A DNA stretch of 64,000 nt from Piezodorus guildinii (GCA_023052935.1 CM041295.1:166613366-166677365); one strand, 5' to 3'. Shown: positions 1-10,736, counted from the first letter of the stretch. Numbers and translations are program-made. Notes: generated by a model from the letters alone, not told the origin.

Positions 1-650
1 AGACAGTAGAAAATATTTGGGACTTGGTAAAATTGGAGGAAAAAGAGAAGTATTTTAGAGCCAAAGAAAGGTTACTAACAATTTATAGAGAAAGTGAAGA
101 TTGTCAAATACGAAAATTAATCAGTGGCTTGGACATTAGTGACATGAAACCAAGTCAGCTTCTGAGAAAAATGAAAGGGTTAGCTTCGTCAGAAGTTTCT
201 GACAAATTGATCTGAACTCTCTGGCTTGATAAGCTTCCGAGTCAAAAAAGAAGCATTTTAACTATCACTGACGGAGATATAGATAAACTAGCAGATATTG
301 GAGACCGAATTTGGGAGATCCGACCACAAAATATGATGGAAGAGGTTAGTGAACCAAAACCAAATACTTTAGACTCTTTTTCTTTTCCTCAATATATTGC
401 TAAATTAGAGACTATGGATAGAGAGATTAAACAACTCAGTAGGTCTTGAGATACCAATACAGCACCTTGCTGAGGTCGAGGAAGAAGTCAAAGCCGAGGT
501 AGATATAGAGATGGAGCAAAACATTGTTATTTTCATTTTAGATTTGGGCCAAAATGTTGGCCAGATAAATGTAAAGCTCCATGCCAGTGGGAAATAAACC
601 ACAGCAAATCTGAAGATCAGGGAAACTCCAAGCAGCAGCAGATTTAACGA
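1..650 (+). pseudogene. Ty3/gypsy Gag remnant
   Basis: The translation starting near base 24 reads as a Gag/capsid segment (KYFRAKERLLTIYRES, then KPSQLLRKMKGLA). After an in-frame stop near 213 it continues in the same frame with a TLWLDKLPSQKR segment. Near 520-600 a cysteine-containing HFRFGPKCWPDKC stretch matches the short Cys-rich region at the end of Gag in insect gypsy elements of the K02A2.6-like type. Stops and frame changes throughout show it is not functional. Identification rests on the order of motifs and the downstream pol genes. Confidence 0.7.
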
Positions 651-689
651 CCACAACTGTTGCTGAAATTCCTTTTGGCCAACATACAG

Positions 690-2400
690 ACTGTTCGTAA
701 CTGATAGAAACAGCAAATAAACTTTCTTGGTGGATAGTGGAGCTGATGTTTCAGTCATTCTCACCAAAAAGAATAACAAAGAAAAAGGTTCTGATTTTAA
801 ATTATTTGCAGCCAACAGGACTGAAATTTACACTTATGGCTCACAACTCATAGATATTAGCCTTGAGCTTAAACGAAAATTTCAGTAGCCATTTGTTATA
901 GCACAAACAACAAAAGGTATAATAGGCACTGATTTTCTCCATAAATTCGGATTATTAATAGATATAAAAAATAAAAAACTAATAGATAGTAATACAAAGA
1001 AGTCCATGAATGGAGAAATTGTAGAAGTTTCAGTCGCAGATACTGTCAACACGTTGCAGAGCAATAATAAATTTTTCCAACTATTGTCCTCATATCCAGA
1101 AATAACAAAACCTTTGTATTTCCCACCACCTGTAAAACATGAAGTGAGGCATTACATTAATACAAAGGAAAGCACTCCAGTGTTTTCAAAATCTAGAAGG
1201 CTAGGACCAGAGGCAATGAAGATTGCAAAGCAGGAATTCCAGATATTGATAAACGAAGGTATCAAAGTCCTTTATATTTAGTAGCCAAGAAAAATGGAAC
1301 CTGGCGCATATGTGGAGATTATAGGTGACTAAATGCCATCACAGTTCCTGATCGCAACGCTATTCCTAGAATAGACGATGTGATTTGTATTCTCAAAGGT
1401 AAGCAAATTTTTACAAAAATTGACTTGATTCGAGCGTATTACTATATTCCAATAGCGGACGAAGATATAGAGAAGACAATAATAACGCCATTCGGTTTAT
1501 TTCAGTTTAATTTCATGCCGTTTGGGCTACATAAAGCTTCTTCTACGTTTCAAAGATTTATAAATCAGGTACTTAAAGATTAACTTTTTTGTTATTCTTT
1601 TTTAGACGATGTTTTGATCACTTCACAATCTGAAGAAGAGCACAGAGATCACCTATAGGCTGTACTAGAGATGCTGCACAGGTTTGGCTTGCGTATAAAC
1701 ATGTCTAAGTCTATATTTGGTGTTGCTGAGATCACATTCTTAGGTTATCAGATTACAGCACAAGGTACAAAACATGATCCAGGGAAAGTCAAGTCCATCA
1801 TGGATATAAAATGTCCAGAGATTGTACATAAACTCCGTACATTTCTTGGAATGGTAAATTTTTATAGGCCATACCTTAAAGAGGCAAGTGAGACTCAAGC
1901 TATACTGAACGAATATTTAAAAGAAGCAAAGAAGAATGATCGCACGAAAATAGATTGGACAGAAGAAGCTGTTAAACAGTTTGGACAGTGCAAGAAAGAC
2001 CTAGCAAACGCAGCTTTGCTTGCCATTCCTAATGCAAATCTCCCAATTGCATTATTTACGGATGCTTCGGATTTTGCAATTGGCTCTGTGCTGCAGCAGT
2101 TTGAAAATCAAGGTTGGAAGCCTTTAGCCTTTTTTTTCGAAAAAGCTCAACCCAGCTCAGAGAAATTATAGTAGAGCTATTGAGTATTTATCTATCTATA
2201 AAACATTTTAGATATATGATCGAAGGAAGTGGCATTACTATTTATACCGATCACAAACCGTTAAGTTACCTGTTTAAATAGAAAAATGAGAAAGCATCTC
2301 TGAGACAGCAGCGTCAGCTACAGTATATATCTCAGTTTTCAACCAAGATCAGAAACATCAGTGGAAACACAGTAGTATGGGTGATACATTATCACGACTC
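690..2400 (+). pseudogene. Ty3/gypsy protease, reverse transcriptase and RNase H remnant
   Basis: A retropepsin-like active site (FLVDSGADVSVI) is encoded around 725-765, followed by GTDFLHKFGL. The reverse transcriptase spans about 1100-1900, with KIDLIRAYYYIPI, FGLFQFNFMPFGL and an FLDDVL catalytic motif near 1600-1620, then the connection motif LRTFLGMVNFYRPYL. RNase H follows (ALFTDASDFAIGSVLQQ, about 2045-2100, and a degraded YTDHKPLSYL segment). Frame changes occur near 1260, 1330, 1580, 1660 and 2170-2380, so no functional polyprotein can be made. It is continuous with the integrase remnant downstream. Confidence 0.88.
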
Positions 2401-2811
2401 GATGCAATGACTGTTCTAGATTATGACCAAATGGCAGCTAGTCAAAAAGATGATCAAGACCTTAAACTGCTACAGGAATCTGATACTTCCTTAATTTTAA
2501 AACAACATCCTCTTCCGAATGGACAAGTTCTGTGGTATGAGATTTCAACTTCAGCAATTAGACCCTATATTCCTAAACAATACAGGCGACAAGTTTTCAA
2601 CAGTGTGCATTCGTTATCTCATCCAGGGATAAAGTCCACAGTCTAACAAGTAACAGCAAAATTTATATGGTCCGGTATTAAAAAAGACATTAAGGAATGG
2701 ACTCGAGCTTGTACTAGTTGCCAGAGCAACAAGGTAATATGTCATACAAAAACACCAATAGGGCAATATAAAGAGCCAGACGATCGATTCAGTGTAATAC
2801 ATTTGGATATA
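2377..2811 (+). pseudogene. Ty3/gypsy integrase, first segment
   Basis: This segment begins with DTLSRLDAM, the usual link between RNase H and integrase in gypsy elements. It continues through the zinc-binding domain (HSLSHPGIKSTV ... CTSCQ) into the start of the catalytic core, ending at a VIHLDI-like strand that contains the first catalytic aspartate. The reading frame is cut exactly at the foldback insertion (TA at 2810-2811) and resumes at 5307. One stop follows KSTV near 2644. Confidence 0.82.
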
Positions 2812-2905
2812 TAGCATTTCCAAGTCAAATTCAACCTTTTCCAAGTCAAATTCAACCTTTTCCAAGTCAAATTCAACCTTTTCCATTTCAAATTCAACCT
2901 TCTTC
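2812..2905. repeat. Terminal 21-bp subrepeats, left end of foldback copy 1
   Basis: About four tandem copies of a 21-bp unit based on ttccaagtcaaattcaacctt follow the TAGCATTTCC terminus. The inverted counterpart lies at about 5205-5306. Because 21 is a multiple of three, the array is free of stops in some frames and gives repetitive spurious reading frames such as KVEFDLEKVEFDLE. Confidence 0.9.
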
Positions 2906-3179
2906 CATTTCAATAAAATAATAAAAATCAAATTAACATGATTTAATGTTTTTATGGTTATTTTAATTACACATTATTATTTTAACCTTTGTGGCTTGTT
3001 AAAAATTCCCAGGGGCCTTTTTACATATAATTAGTCACGATTATAATAATAAGTATAACCGATACTTTAATTTTTAGACATTTTCGATACAAGGTCTGGT
3101 AGTCTGATTAGCGGGGGTCCGTTTTATTTTAGTTTTATAATCGCAGGCGAAAATATTATCAATAGAGGTTTATTTTAAC

Positions 3180-3840
3180 TTTTTCGTATTTATTGGATAC
3201 AAGGCTCAGTAGCTCCGTTCCCAAAGGTTCGTTACCGATTATACTATTAATTTTAATCGCGCTCGCTCAAATATGGGTTTATTATAACTTTTTCGTATTT
3301 ATTGGATACAAGGCTCAGTAGCTCCGTTCCCAAAGGTTCGTTACCGATTATACTATTAATTTTAATCGAGCTCGCTCAAATATGGGTTTATTATAACTTT
3401 TGCGTATTTATTGGATACTAGGATCAGTAGCTCCGTTCGCAAAGGTTCGATACCGAATACACTATTAATTTTAATCGTGTTCGCTCAAATATGGGTTCAT
3501 TATAACTTTTTCGTATTTATTGGATACAAGGCTCAGTAGCTGCGTTCCCAAAGGTTCGTTACCGATTACACTTTTAATTTTAAACGCGCTTGCTCAAATA
3601 TGGGTTTATTATAACTTTTTCGTATTTATTGGATACTAGGATCAGTAGCTGCGTTCCCAAAGGTTCGTTACCGATTATACTATTAATTTTAATCGCGTTC
3701 GCTCAAATATGGGTTTATTATAACTTTTTCGTATTTATTGGATACTAGGATCAGTAGCTGCGTTCCCAAAGGTTCGTTACCGATTATACTATTAACTTTA
3801 ATCGCGCTCGCTCAAGTAGAGGTTTATTATACCTTCGTGT
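3180..3840 (+). repeat. 109-bp satellite array, left arm of foldback copy 1
   Basis: Six units recur at exactly 109 bp. The cgtatttattgg motif starts at 3185, 3294, 3403, 3512, 3621 and 3730. Each unit also contains a cagtagct-gcgttcccaaaggttcg block and a ttaatcgcgctcgctcaaatatggg block. Units differ by a few bases. The last unit decays into an AT-rich spacer (about 3840-4050). Confidence 0.93.
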
Positions 3841-4059
3841 TTCTTTTCTATGCTAATTTCTGTATTTGTGTTTTTGGGGGTTTTGTTAGTGAATGTGTTA
3901 ATGTTTTTTTTAGTCAGTTGGTCTAATGTATGTTTATTTCGTGTTTTTTGTAACCAAACCGCTAATCATTTTTATCAGGATAGTAAGTTATCTTTTTGGT
4001 TAATATTTTGGAGTTTGGTAATAATCAGCTAAACAGAACGATTTATACGTCCATTTTTA

Positions 4060-4935
4060 TCTGATAAAACTTTACTTGAGTTAGCGCAATTAAAATTAAT
4101 AGTATAATTTGTAACGAATCCTTGGTTACGCAGCGACTGAGCCTAGTATGCAGTAAATACGAACAAGTTAAAATAAACCTCTTCTTGAGCTAGCGAGATA
4201 AAAATTAATAGTGTAATCAGTAACAAACCTTTGGGAACGGAGCTACTGAGCCTTGTATCCAATAAATACGAAAAAGTTATAATAAGCCCATATTTGAGCG
4301 AGCGCGATTAAAATGAATAGTGTAATCGGTAACAAACCTTTGGAAACGCAGCTACTGAGCCTTGTATCCAATAAATACGAAAAAGTTATAACAAGCCCAT
4401 ATTTGAGCGAGCGCGATTAAAATTAATAGTGTAATCGGTAACGAACCTTTGGGAACGCAGCTACTGAGCCTTGTATCCAATAAATACGAAAAAGTTATAA
4501 TGAACCCATATTTGAGCGAGCGCGATTAAAATGAATAGTGTAATCGGTAACAAACCTTTGGAAACGCAGCTACTGAGCCTTGTATCCAATAAATACGAAA
4601 AAGTTATAACAAGCCCATATTTGAGCGAGCGCGATTAAAATTAATAGTGTAATCGGTAACGAACCTTTGGGAACGCAGCTACTGAGCCTTGTATCCAATA
4701 AATACGAAAAAGTTATAATGAACCCATATTTGAGCGAGCGCGATTAAAATTAATAGTTTAATCGGTAACGAACCTTTGGGAACGCAGCTACTGAGCCTTG
4801 TATTCAATAAATACGAAAAAGTTATAATAAACCCATATTTAAGCGAGCGCGATTAAAATTAATAGTGTAATCGGTAACGAACCTTTGGGAACGGAGCTAC
4901 TGAGCCTTGTATCCAATAAATACGAAAACGTTAAA
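4060..4935 (-). repeat. 109-bp satellite array, right arm of foldback copy 1
   Basis: This is the reverse-complement counterpart of the left array, with units at 109-bp spacing (aataaatacg at about 4261, 4370, 4479 and onward to about 4917). It has about eight units against six on the left, so the arms are unequal. A two-unit block (about 4290-4507 and 4508-4725) is nearly identical, which suggests recent internal expansion. Confidence 0.92.
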
Positions 4936-5306
4936 ATAAACCTCTATCGATAATATTTTTGCCCGCGATTATGAAACTAAAATAAAACGAACCCCCGCTA
5001 ATCTGACTACCAGACCTTGTATCGAAAATGTCTAAAAATTAAAGTATCGGTTATACTTATTATTATAATCGTGACTAATTATATGTAAAAAGGCCCCTGG
5101 GAACATTTAACAAGCCACAAGGGTTAAAAACATAATGTGTAATTAAAATAACCATAAAAACGTAAAATCATGTTAATTTGATTTTATTATTTTATTGAAA
5201 TCGAGGTTGAAATTGAAAGGTTGAATTTGAAATGGAAAAGGTTGAATTTGACTTGGAAAAGGTTGAATTTGACTTGGAAAAGGTTGAATTTGACTTGGAA
5301 ATGCTA

Positions 5307-5604
5307 TAATCGGCCCTCTTCCGCCATCCGATGACAAGATGTACTGTCTCACTGCGATTGACCATTTTACATCATGGATGGAAGTTATACCATTGCAGAC
5401 CATAACAGCTGAGTCGGTGGGTCAAGCGTTCTACAAATATTGGATTTGCAGATTTGGCGCACCTGTTAAAGTAATTACTGACCAAGACCAACAATTTGAA
5501 TCAGAACTATTTAGAAACCTGGCTAGACTTTGCGTAATAAGGCTTCAGAGGAGTTCGCCATACCATCCACAAATAAATGGCAAAATCGAATGCCTGCATA
5601 GATA
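5307..5604 (+). pseudogene. Ty3/gypsy integrase, second segment
   Basis: The integrase core resumes directly after the foldback element with IGPLPPSDDKMYCLTAIDHF. It continues through FGAPVKVITDQDQQFES, which holds the second catalytic aspartate, to SSPYHPQINGKIECLHR, which holds the catalytic glutamate (E). It is then interrupted at 5602 by an RTE-like LINE whose target-site duplication is at 5588-5601. Within this segment the frame is open. Confidence 0.85.
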
Positions 5605-7504
5605 AACAAGCGCTTCACCAGGAGAGCCACGGAGGAATATAGGAACAGGAGGAGAATAGAGAAGAAACTTTTTAGGAGTAAAAAGAGAGCATGGGAGAGG
5701 AAAGAGCTGGAGGATATAGAGGCATATTGGAATGTAAAAGAAAGCAGGAAATTCTTCCAGAAGGTAAACAGCGGACGTGCGGTCTTTAGGCCAAGGATTT
5801 AAGCATGCAAGAAAGAGGATGGGACACTCCTTACCAATAAGCCTGACATTCTGAAGCGCTGGCAAACACTTCCAATTGCTGATTAATGAAGAAGCGGTTT
5901 TGGAGGATATAGAAGCAGACGGCATCACTAGAGAGGGTATGGCTGAAGAACTTAGAGATATAGAGCCCCCAGACTTTGAGGAAGTAATGGATGCAATCCT
6001 TCGCATGAAAAACAATAAGGCACCAGGACCGGATGGATTGCCAGCCGAGTTATTCAAATATGGGGGAGAAGAGTTGCATAGAGTGCTGTCTGACATAGTC
6101 TTGTCAATTGGGAACCAGGATAGATTGCCACGACAATGGACTAATGCTATAATATGCCCTCTCCATAAGAAGGGAGATCAAATTAATTGCGCAAACTATC
6201 GTGGCATATCCTTGTTGTCTTGTGCCTACAAGATCCTCTCAAATATCCTTTTCAGCAGACTTGTCCAGTTCGCAGAGCGAGAGATCAGAAAATATCAGGC
6301 TGGTTTCCAAAGAGGCAGATCCACTGTAGACCAAATCTTTACCCTGAGAACCATTTTTGAACGAGAGCATGAATATAAAATCCATGCACACCATCTGTTT
6401 GTCGACTTTAAAAATGCATATGACAGCATCAAACGACCTAAGCTGTATGAGGCGCTGGGAGAAATGGACATTCCAAGGAAACTAATACGTCTCGTGATGT
6501 AGACAATGAAAGATGTAAAGGGCCAGGTAAGGGTCCAGTCTGACTGCTCAGATCCATTCCCTTCAAATAAAGGATTAAGACAAGGGGATGGGCTGGCTTG
6601 TTTGCTCTTCAATCTTGCACTAGAGAAAGTTGTACGGGAGTCAGGAATCCAGACAAGTCACACGATCTTCACCCGGAGTGTACAAATATTGGCATATGCT
6701 GACGATCTGGATATCATGGCCAGGACCCGACCGGCGTTGGTAGAAGCATTTCAAAAAATCATAGAAGCTGCTTCAGCTATGGGCTTGGCCATAAACGAGG
6801 AGAAGACCAAATATATGTACACAGGGGCTGGTGGCGAGGAGGCACTGATTGTAGGAACTTACACATTCCAAAGGGTCAACGAATTTGTGTATTTGGGATC
6901 CTAAGTGACACCAGCTAATGATGTCTCTGCTGAGATAAGGAAAAGACTGGTAGCGGCTAACAGGGCATATTACACTTTGCTGAACACTCTCCGCAGCATA
7001 TCTATTACTAGGGGTACCAAACTTGTCATTTATAAAACCTTGATTCGCCCTGTTCTTACCTACGCTTCTCAGACCTGGACCATCTCAGCGAAAAATGGAA
7101 ATAGCCTGCTAAGCTTCAAAAGAAAAACCTTGAGGAGAATATTTGGCCCTGTGAGAGATGGAGAATTAGGAGGAACAGGGAACTTCATGACCTTTTTGGA
7201 GAAATGGATATCCTGAAATTTATAAAGCTAGGAAGGCTCAATTGGGCTGGCCATGTCGCAAGGATGCAGGGGAAGAACTGCCCAAAAGAGCTTTGGAAAC
7301 CCCCATTCACAGTACCTGACGAACCGGTAAGACAATGCTGCGATGGATTGATGGAGTGGCGGCGGACACACGGAGCCTGTTGCGAGTCAGGAACTGGAGA
7401 GTGGCAACACAGAATCGGATAGAATGGTGGCAGCTCATTGAGGAGGTCAAGACCCACTAAGGGTTGTAGAGCCACCCAGATAGATAGATAGAATGCCTGC
7501 ATAG
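5588..7504 (+). mobile_element. RTE-like LINE nested in gypsy integrase, with 14-bp target-site duplication
   Basis: A direct repeat, gaatgcctgcatag, flanks the insertion at 5588-5601 and 7491-7504. The inserted sequence (5602-7490) is a 5'-truncated non-LTR retrotransposon on the plus strand. It ends in a short (gata)n tail rather than poly(A), as in RTE-type elements. Integrase sequence continues immediately after the right duplication. The endonuclease domain is missing, consistent with 5' truncation. Confidence 0.9.
5605..7480 (+). pseudogene. RTE-like LINE reverse transcriptase remnant
   Basis: A linker (about 5605-5860) leads into a reverse transcriptase with KAPGPDGLPAELFKYGG (about 6018-6066), CPLHKKGDQINCANYRGISL, a YQAGFQRGRSTVDQIF segment, VDFKNAYDSIKRP, then KGLRQGDGLACLLFN and the catalytic AYADDLDIMA (about 6696-6725). 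The C-terminal part includes KYMYTGAGG, IYKTLIRPVLTYASQTW and RLNWAGHVARM. In-frame stops occur at about 6500 and 6903, and frame changes at about 7185-7215. The YADD motif is intact. Assignment to the RTE/BovB group is from motif style and the microsatellite tail. Confidence 0.85.
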
Positions 7505-7960
7505 GACTTTAAAAACTGCTATTAAAGCTCACAATTCTCCGAAGTGGACAGAAACCTTACCTACAGTCTTGCTTGGCTTACCTGCGGCTCTCCGAGATGA
7601 TGGCAATCATTTGGTAGCTCACAGGGTGTATGGAAAACCGATGCGACTGCCAAGTGAATTTTTTTAAGAGAAGACATATCGCATTGAACATGACACTTTT
7701 CTATCCTGTTTACAAGATCAGATGAATACTCTTAAATCAATAAAGTCAGAAAAGAAGAATTCAACAAGTGTATTTATACACAAAGATCTCAGGGTATGCA
7801 CCCATGTTTTTGTAAGATTAGATAGAGTAAAGAAGCCCCTTGAGCTAGCTTATGAAGGACGGTACCTGATAATATCAAGACAGAAAAAAATAATTATGTT
7901 ATTATTTTTTGTATCAAATTTTTGTGTAATATCATTACACTGGATGTTACTGGAAGAGGA
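7505..7960 (+). pseudogene. Ty3/gypsy integrase C-terminal segment
   Basis: After the LINE the integrase resumes with AHNSPKWTETLPTVLLGLPA and RVYGKPMRLPSEFF, motifs that follow the catalytic core in K02A2.6-like gypsy integrases. A C-terminal basic segment follows (KDLRVCTHVFVRLDRVKKPLELAYEG). A stop near 7665 and AT-rich drift past 7880 end it. The purine tract ggaagaggagtaa (about 7952-7965) lies just before the presumed 3' LTR and fits a polypurine tract. Confidence 0.75.
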
Positions 7961-8164
7961 GTAATGTAGGGTAACATCAGATAGCATCAAAAATATTGAA
8001 AACAATTGTATAATTATCGATTTGATTGATCAATTATTAGAGAAGGTTAAAAATGTTTATAATGTAATGTGCCTAATAAAAAAACAATATTTTTAATGTT
8101 AAGGTGATTTATTTGATTGAAATATAAAGACATATATTCACTTTAAAATTTTTTTTTATTGTGT

Positions 8165-9794
8165 AGCTTTTTTAATAATTTTTATTTTAACAACTTTCGG
8201 GACTGCCGAAGAAGAGGGAGAATGGATGAAGCATACCCAGACGACATGAATGATGCTATTGAGGAAGATGAGGTGGATTTAGCTGTTGATAAAATCCAGC
8301 AAGAAAAAGCTCCAGGGCCAGATGGCATAGCCCCAGAATTCATTAAATATGGGGGAAATGAAATGAGGAAGTGCCTCCAAATGCTTTTCCAAAGAGTTCG
8401 GGACGTCTACCACAAGAATGGGAGAATAATATCATAGTCCCTATACACAAGAAGGGTAACCAGAGTGAATGTGGGAATTATAGGCCGATCTGTCTATCCT
8501 CATTTGTATACAAGATATAAACAAGAATATTAGAACAGAGGTTGAGGCATATTAATGAACAAGATCTGGAAGAGGAGCAAGCCACCTTCAGACCTGGTAG
8601 ACAGACCCAGGATCACATATTCTTCCACAGAATGATTGTAGAAAAAGCATGGGAACGTGGCAAGGCAGTGTATCTGGCATTTCTGGATCTAAGGGCAGCC
8701 TTGATTCAGTTCTGAGGCAAGAGATTTGTGACAGGCTGATTAGAAGAAGGGTGCCAGCAAATCTGGTGAGCGCCATAAAATCAATATACCAGGACCCAAA
8801 AGGTATAGTCAGGCTAAATGGTCAAACATCCCAACCTTTTCACTTTTACAAAGGAGTAAAGCAGAGGGACAGTCTTAGTCCTTTGCTTTTCATCTTCTCA
8901 TGGATGAGGTGTGGAAGGTTTGCAAAAGGAGAACACCGAGAGCTGTGGTGGGAAACTGGAATCTAACACCAGTGCTCGCCCAGGCTATGATCTATGCAGA
9001 CGACATTGTACTGATTGCGGACTCCCAGGAAGCACTCCAGACATCACTAAATGAATGGCATGAGGAACTCCGGCTAAGAGGGTTAAATATAAATCCAGCC
9101 AAAAGTAAAATTATGTGTTTGGGAAGAGAAAATCTGGAGCCAAGGATATTATGTGATGGTGAAACACTAGAAACTACGAATGCCTACACATATCTTGGGA
9201 CGGTCATAAGCAATGATGGTAAAATAGACCAGAAGGTTCTAAATCGGGTGATGAAGGCCAATGGACTGTATTACCAGATATCCAAATCTATTATAGGAAA
9301 ACATGAAGTTATCAGAGATGCTAAAATTCGAATTTTTAAATCGGCTTTCCTCCCAGTACTCTTATATGGATCCGAAAGCTGGACAAGCCTCGATAAACAT
9401 GCTAGCAGGATGACAGCAGCTGAGATGAGATTTCTCCAAAGAATACTTGGCAAGACCAGGAGGGACCGTATTAGAAACAACAGGATTTGGGAGTACGATC
9501 AGTGCGTGACATCCTGGAAAAGCGGCAACTGAACTGGTTCGGGCATGTCTGCCGAAAGAATAATACTCAAAAGGCCAGGTGGTTTTTTGAAGCCAGACCT
9601 GAAGGAAGACGTCCTCGTGGCAGACCCAGGTGTATGTATTTAGACTACATTGGGAATTTGGGTGCAGCAAGAGGACTAACCATCCCTGAGATGAAAAGAA
9701 TGGCTAGGGACAGAGACCAGTGGGCTCGATGGACCGAGGCGGCAACTCCTCGCTTAGCAGCACGCAGGAGTTAGAGGAAGAAGAAGCTTTTTTA
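8165..9794 (+). mobile_element. Non-LTR retrotransposon inserted in the gypsy LTR
   Basis: A 10-bp direct repeat, agctttttta, lies at 8165-8174 and 9785-9794. Between them is a 5'-truncated LINE on the plus strand ending in (gaa)n-like sequence (gaggaagaagaag). The encoded reverse transcriptase differs from the LINE at 5602-7490, so this is a separate family. The left boundary could be a few tens of bases further right, because 8175-8205 is AT-rich and unassigned. Confidence 0.75.
8215..9772 (+). pseudogene. LINE reverse transcriptase remnant (RTE/I-like)
   Basis: Reverse transcriptase motifs occur in order across several frames: KAPGPDGIAPEFIKYGG (about 8305-8360), IVPIHKKGNQSECGNYRPICL, EEQATFRPGRQTQDHIF, AFLDLRAA, then MIYADDIVLIA (about 8988-9020, catalytic YADD), NPAKSKIMCLGRE and a C-terminal block ending with EKRQLNWFGHVCRKN and RPEGRRPRGRPRCM. 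Frameshifts near 8437, 8510, 8700, 8890 and 9530 inactivate it. The C-terminal GRPR-type basic segment is shared with several insect LINE families. Clade assignment is tentative. Confidence 0.82.
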
Positions 9795-9984
9795 GTATAT
9801 TTTTCTTACTGCTGTTTAAAACTAACTTAGGGAATTGTTACCATTAACCCTGCTTGTACATACTACTTAGTGTCGCATGTAATTGGTTGGTGCAATACCA
9901 CAACATGTATAAATTCTGAGGCTTGTGGCCACTTGTAAATTCTTAGAAAAATAAAAATCTTAATCTAATCTAATCTATCTGACA

Positions 9985-10520
9985 AATATTTTTTCATCTA
10001 AAGCCAATCAGACTTGTCAAATTACAATCAAGATTGAAGAATTAATATCAAGTTCATGTTCAGCATTTATGAACTCATAAAGTTAACCACTTGCTCAACA
10101 AATTAAAATGATTGAAACCTCTACCTGTTGTAACTACCTATTTCTTAAAGGCTTGATGTATTAGAAAGCTCTTCACAATGTTTTAACTTTATATTAATAA
10201 ATCAACTTTTCCCATGCCGGCTGACAAGAACATATCTATTAGGAAATAAAACAGAGTTCCGGAAGCCATACAGTGATCTGATTTCAAAAGAGAATACTTT
10301 GAAATATGCTGCAAGCTCAAAACCAAGTTGTCGTCTATTTTTCTTTCACAGAGAATATGTTGGTAAATCAAAATATGGTTCTCCTCAGCTATGTATACAG
10401 TGTTCATCTCTCACGAAGTAAACAAGTTTACTCAATATTTTATAAATCAAAACAACTTATAATACTTTCTGATAATTGCTTATCTCATGAAAATTAATAG
10501 GTAATAAAACTAAATGTTAC
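9985..10520. other. Non-coding, NEMF intron downstream of exon J
   Basis: AT-rich sequence with no coding or repeat signal that I could support. It lies between the gypsy LTR and the donor of NEMF exon J and is therefore read as the start of the next intron, which must extend leftwards past base 1 because no further NEMF exon is recognisable. Confidence 0.5.
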
Positions 10521-10639
10521 CTTCAAAATAGACATTCGTAGTTGTTTTTCTTCCTCATCTTGGTCTTTATACTTTTCTTTAATCTTCTTTTGGCGACTTT
10601 TCTGACCTCTTTTATATTTACTATCCTTTAAATGAGATT
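10521..10639 (-). CDS. NEMF: NEMF exon J (basic segment before NFACT-C)
   Basis: Acceptor TTAG precedes 10639 and donor GTAACA follows 10521. Two bases complete the codon split with exon I, then 39 codons follow and end in phase 0. The peptide (KRGQKSRQKKIKEKYKDQ followed by DEEEKQLRMSILK) is strikingly like the conserved KRGQKSK..K.KEKYKDQDEED segment of animal NEMF just upstream of the NFACT-C domain. It is rich in Lys, Arg and Glu and probably helical. It is the last exon recognisable on the left. The NFACT-C exons must lie beyond base 1. Confidence 0.93.
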
Positions 10640-10695
10640 CTAAGATTGAAAAAAAAAAGAAAAGAATAAATTATTTTAACTCCTGCACCTTGTGG

Positions 10696-10736
10696 TGCCC
10701 TGATGAAGACCTAGACTGTGGGTTGAAACATTGGCA
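10696..10736 (+). ncRNA. Degenerate hammerhead-ribozyme-like motif
   Basis: The CTGATGA core box starts at 10700 and GAAAC at 10725. The stem I strands TGCC and GGCA flank the motif and pair perfectly. Stem II (agacc / gggtt) is poorly paired and the cleavage-site triplet reads ATT rather than GTH, so it is probably inactive. It lies 57 bp from the acceptor of NEMF exon J but on the opposite strand. It is probably a relic of a Penelope-like repeat. Confidence 0.5.

Larger units (their letters stand above)
2812..5306. mobile_element. Foldback-type DNA transposon, copy 1
   Basis: The 2,495-bp element is a giant inverted repeat. Both ends carry TAGCATTTCC / GGAAATGCTA. Next come tandem copies of a 21-bp subrepeat (ttccaagtcaaattcaacctt and variants), then unique arms (about 2935-3180 and 4935-5175 are inverted copies), then opposed 109-bp satellite arrays around a roughly 200-bp spacer. 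A TA dinucleotide flanks each side. Removing the element and one TA restores the interrupted integrase frame. No transposase is encoded, so it is non-autonomous. The architecture resembles Drosophila foldback elements, while the TA target suggests a Tc1/mariner-type transposase. The superfamily is inferred. Confidence 0.85.
1..9984 (+). mobile_element. Decayed Ty3/gypsy retrotransposon (composite, 5' end outside window)
   Basis: Gag, protease, reverse transcriptase, RNase H and integrase remnants appear in the order usual for Ty3/gypsy elements, followed by a purine-rich tract and a probable 3' LTR. Every domain is broken by stops or frameshifts, so the copy is dead. Three later insertions split it: a foldback element at 2812-5306, an RTE-like LINE at 5602-7490 and a LINE inside the LTR at 8175-9784. 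Removing these leaves about 4 kb of gypsy sequence. The 5' LTR and start of gag lie left of base 1. The nesting gives a relative age order, with gypsy oldest. Confidence 0.85.
7966..9984 (+). repeat. Probable gypsy 3' LTR, interrupted by a LINE
   Basis: The sequence starts tgtaggg directly after a polypurine tract. The part outside the LINE is about 400 bp. After the LINE it continues to a poly(A)-signal-like aataaaaatc near 9949 and ends near gaca at about 9981-9984. The 5' LTR is not in the window, so boundaries cannot be confirmed by comparing LTRs. A LINE at 8175-9784 sits inside, flanked by the direct repeat agctttttta. Confidence 0.5.

Noticed and set aside
2614..2931. Open frame with KVEFDLEKVEFDLE repeats
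   Set aside because: It is produced by the 21-bp subrepeat of the foldback element, whose length is a multiple of three. The same applies to the frames at 5173-5403, 32990-33438 and 34618-34878.
3738..4032. Hydrophobic open frames with apparent membrane segments
   Set aside because: They span the 109-bp satellite and the T-rich spacer of the foldback element. Composition explains the hydrophobicity.
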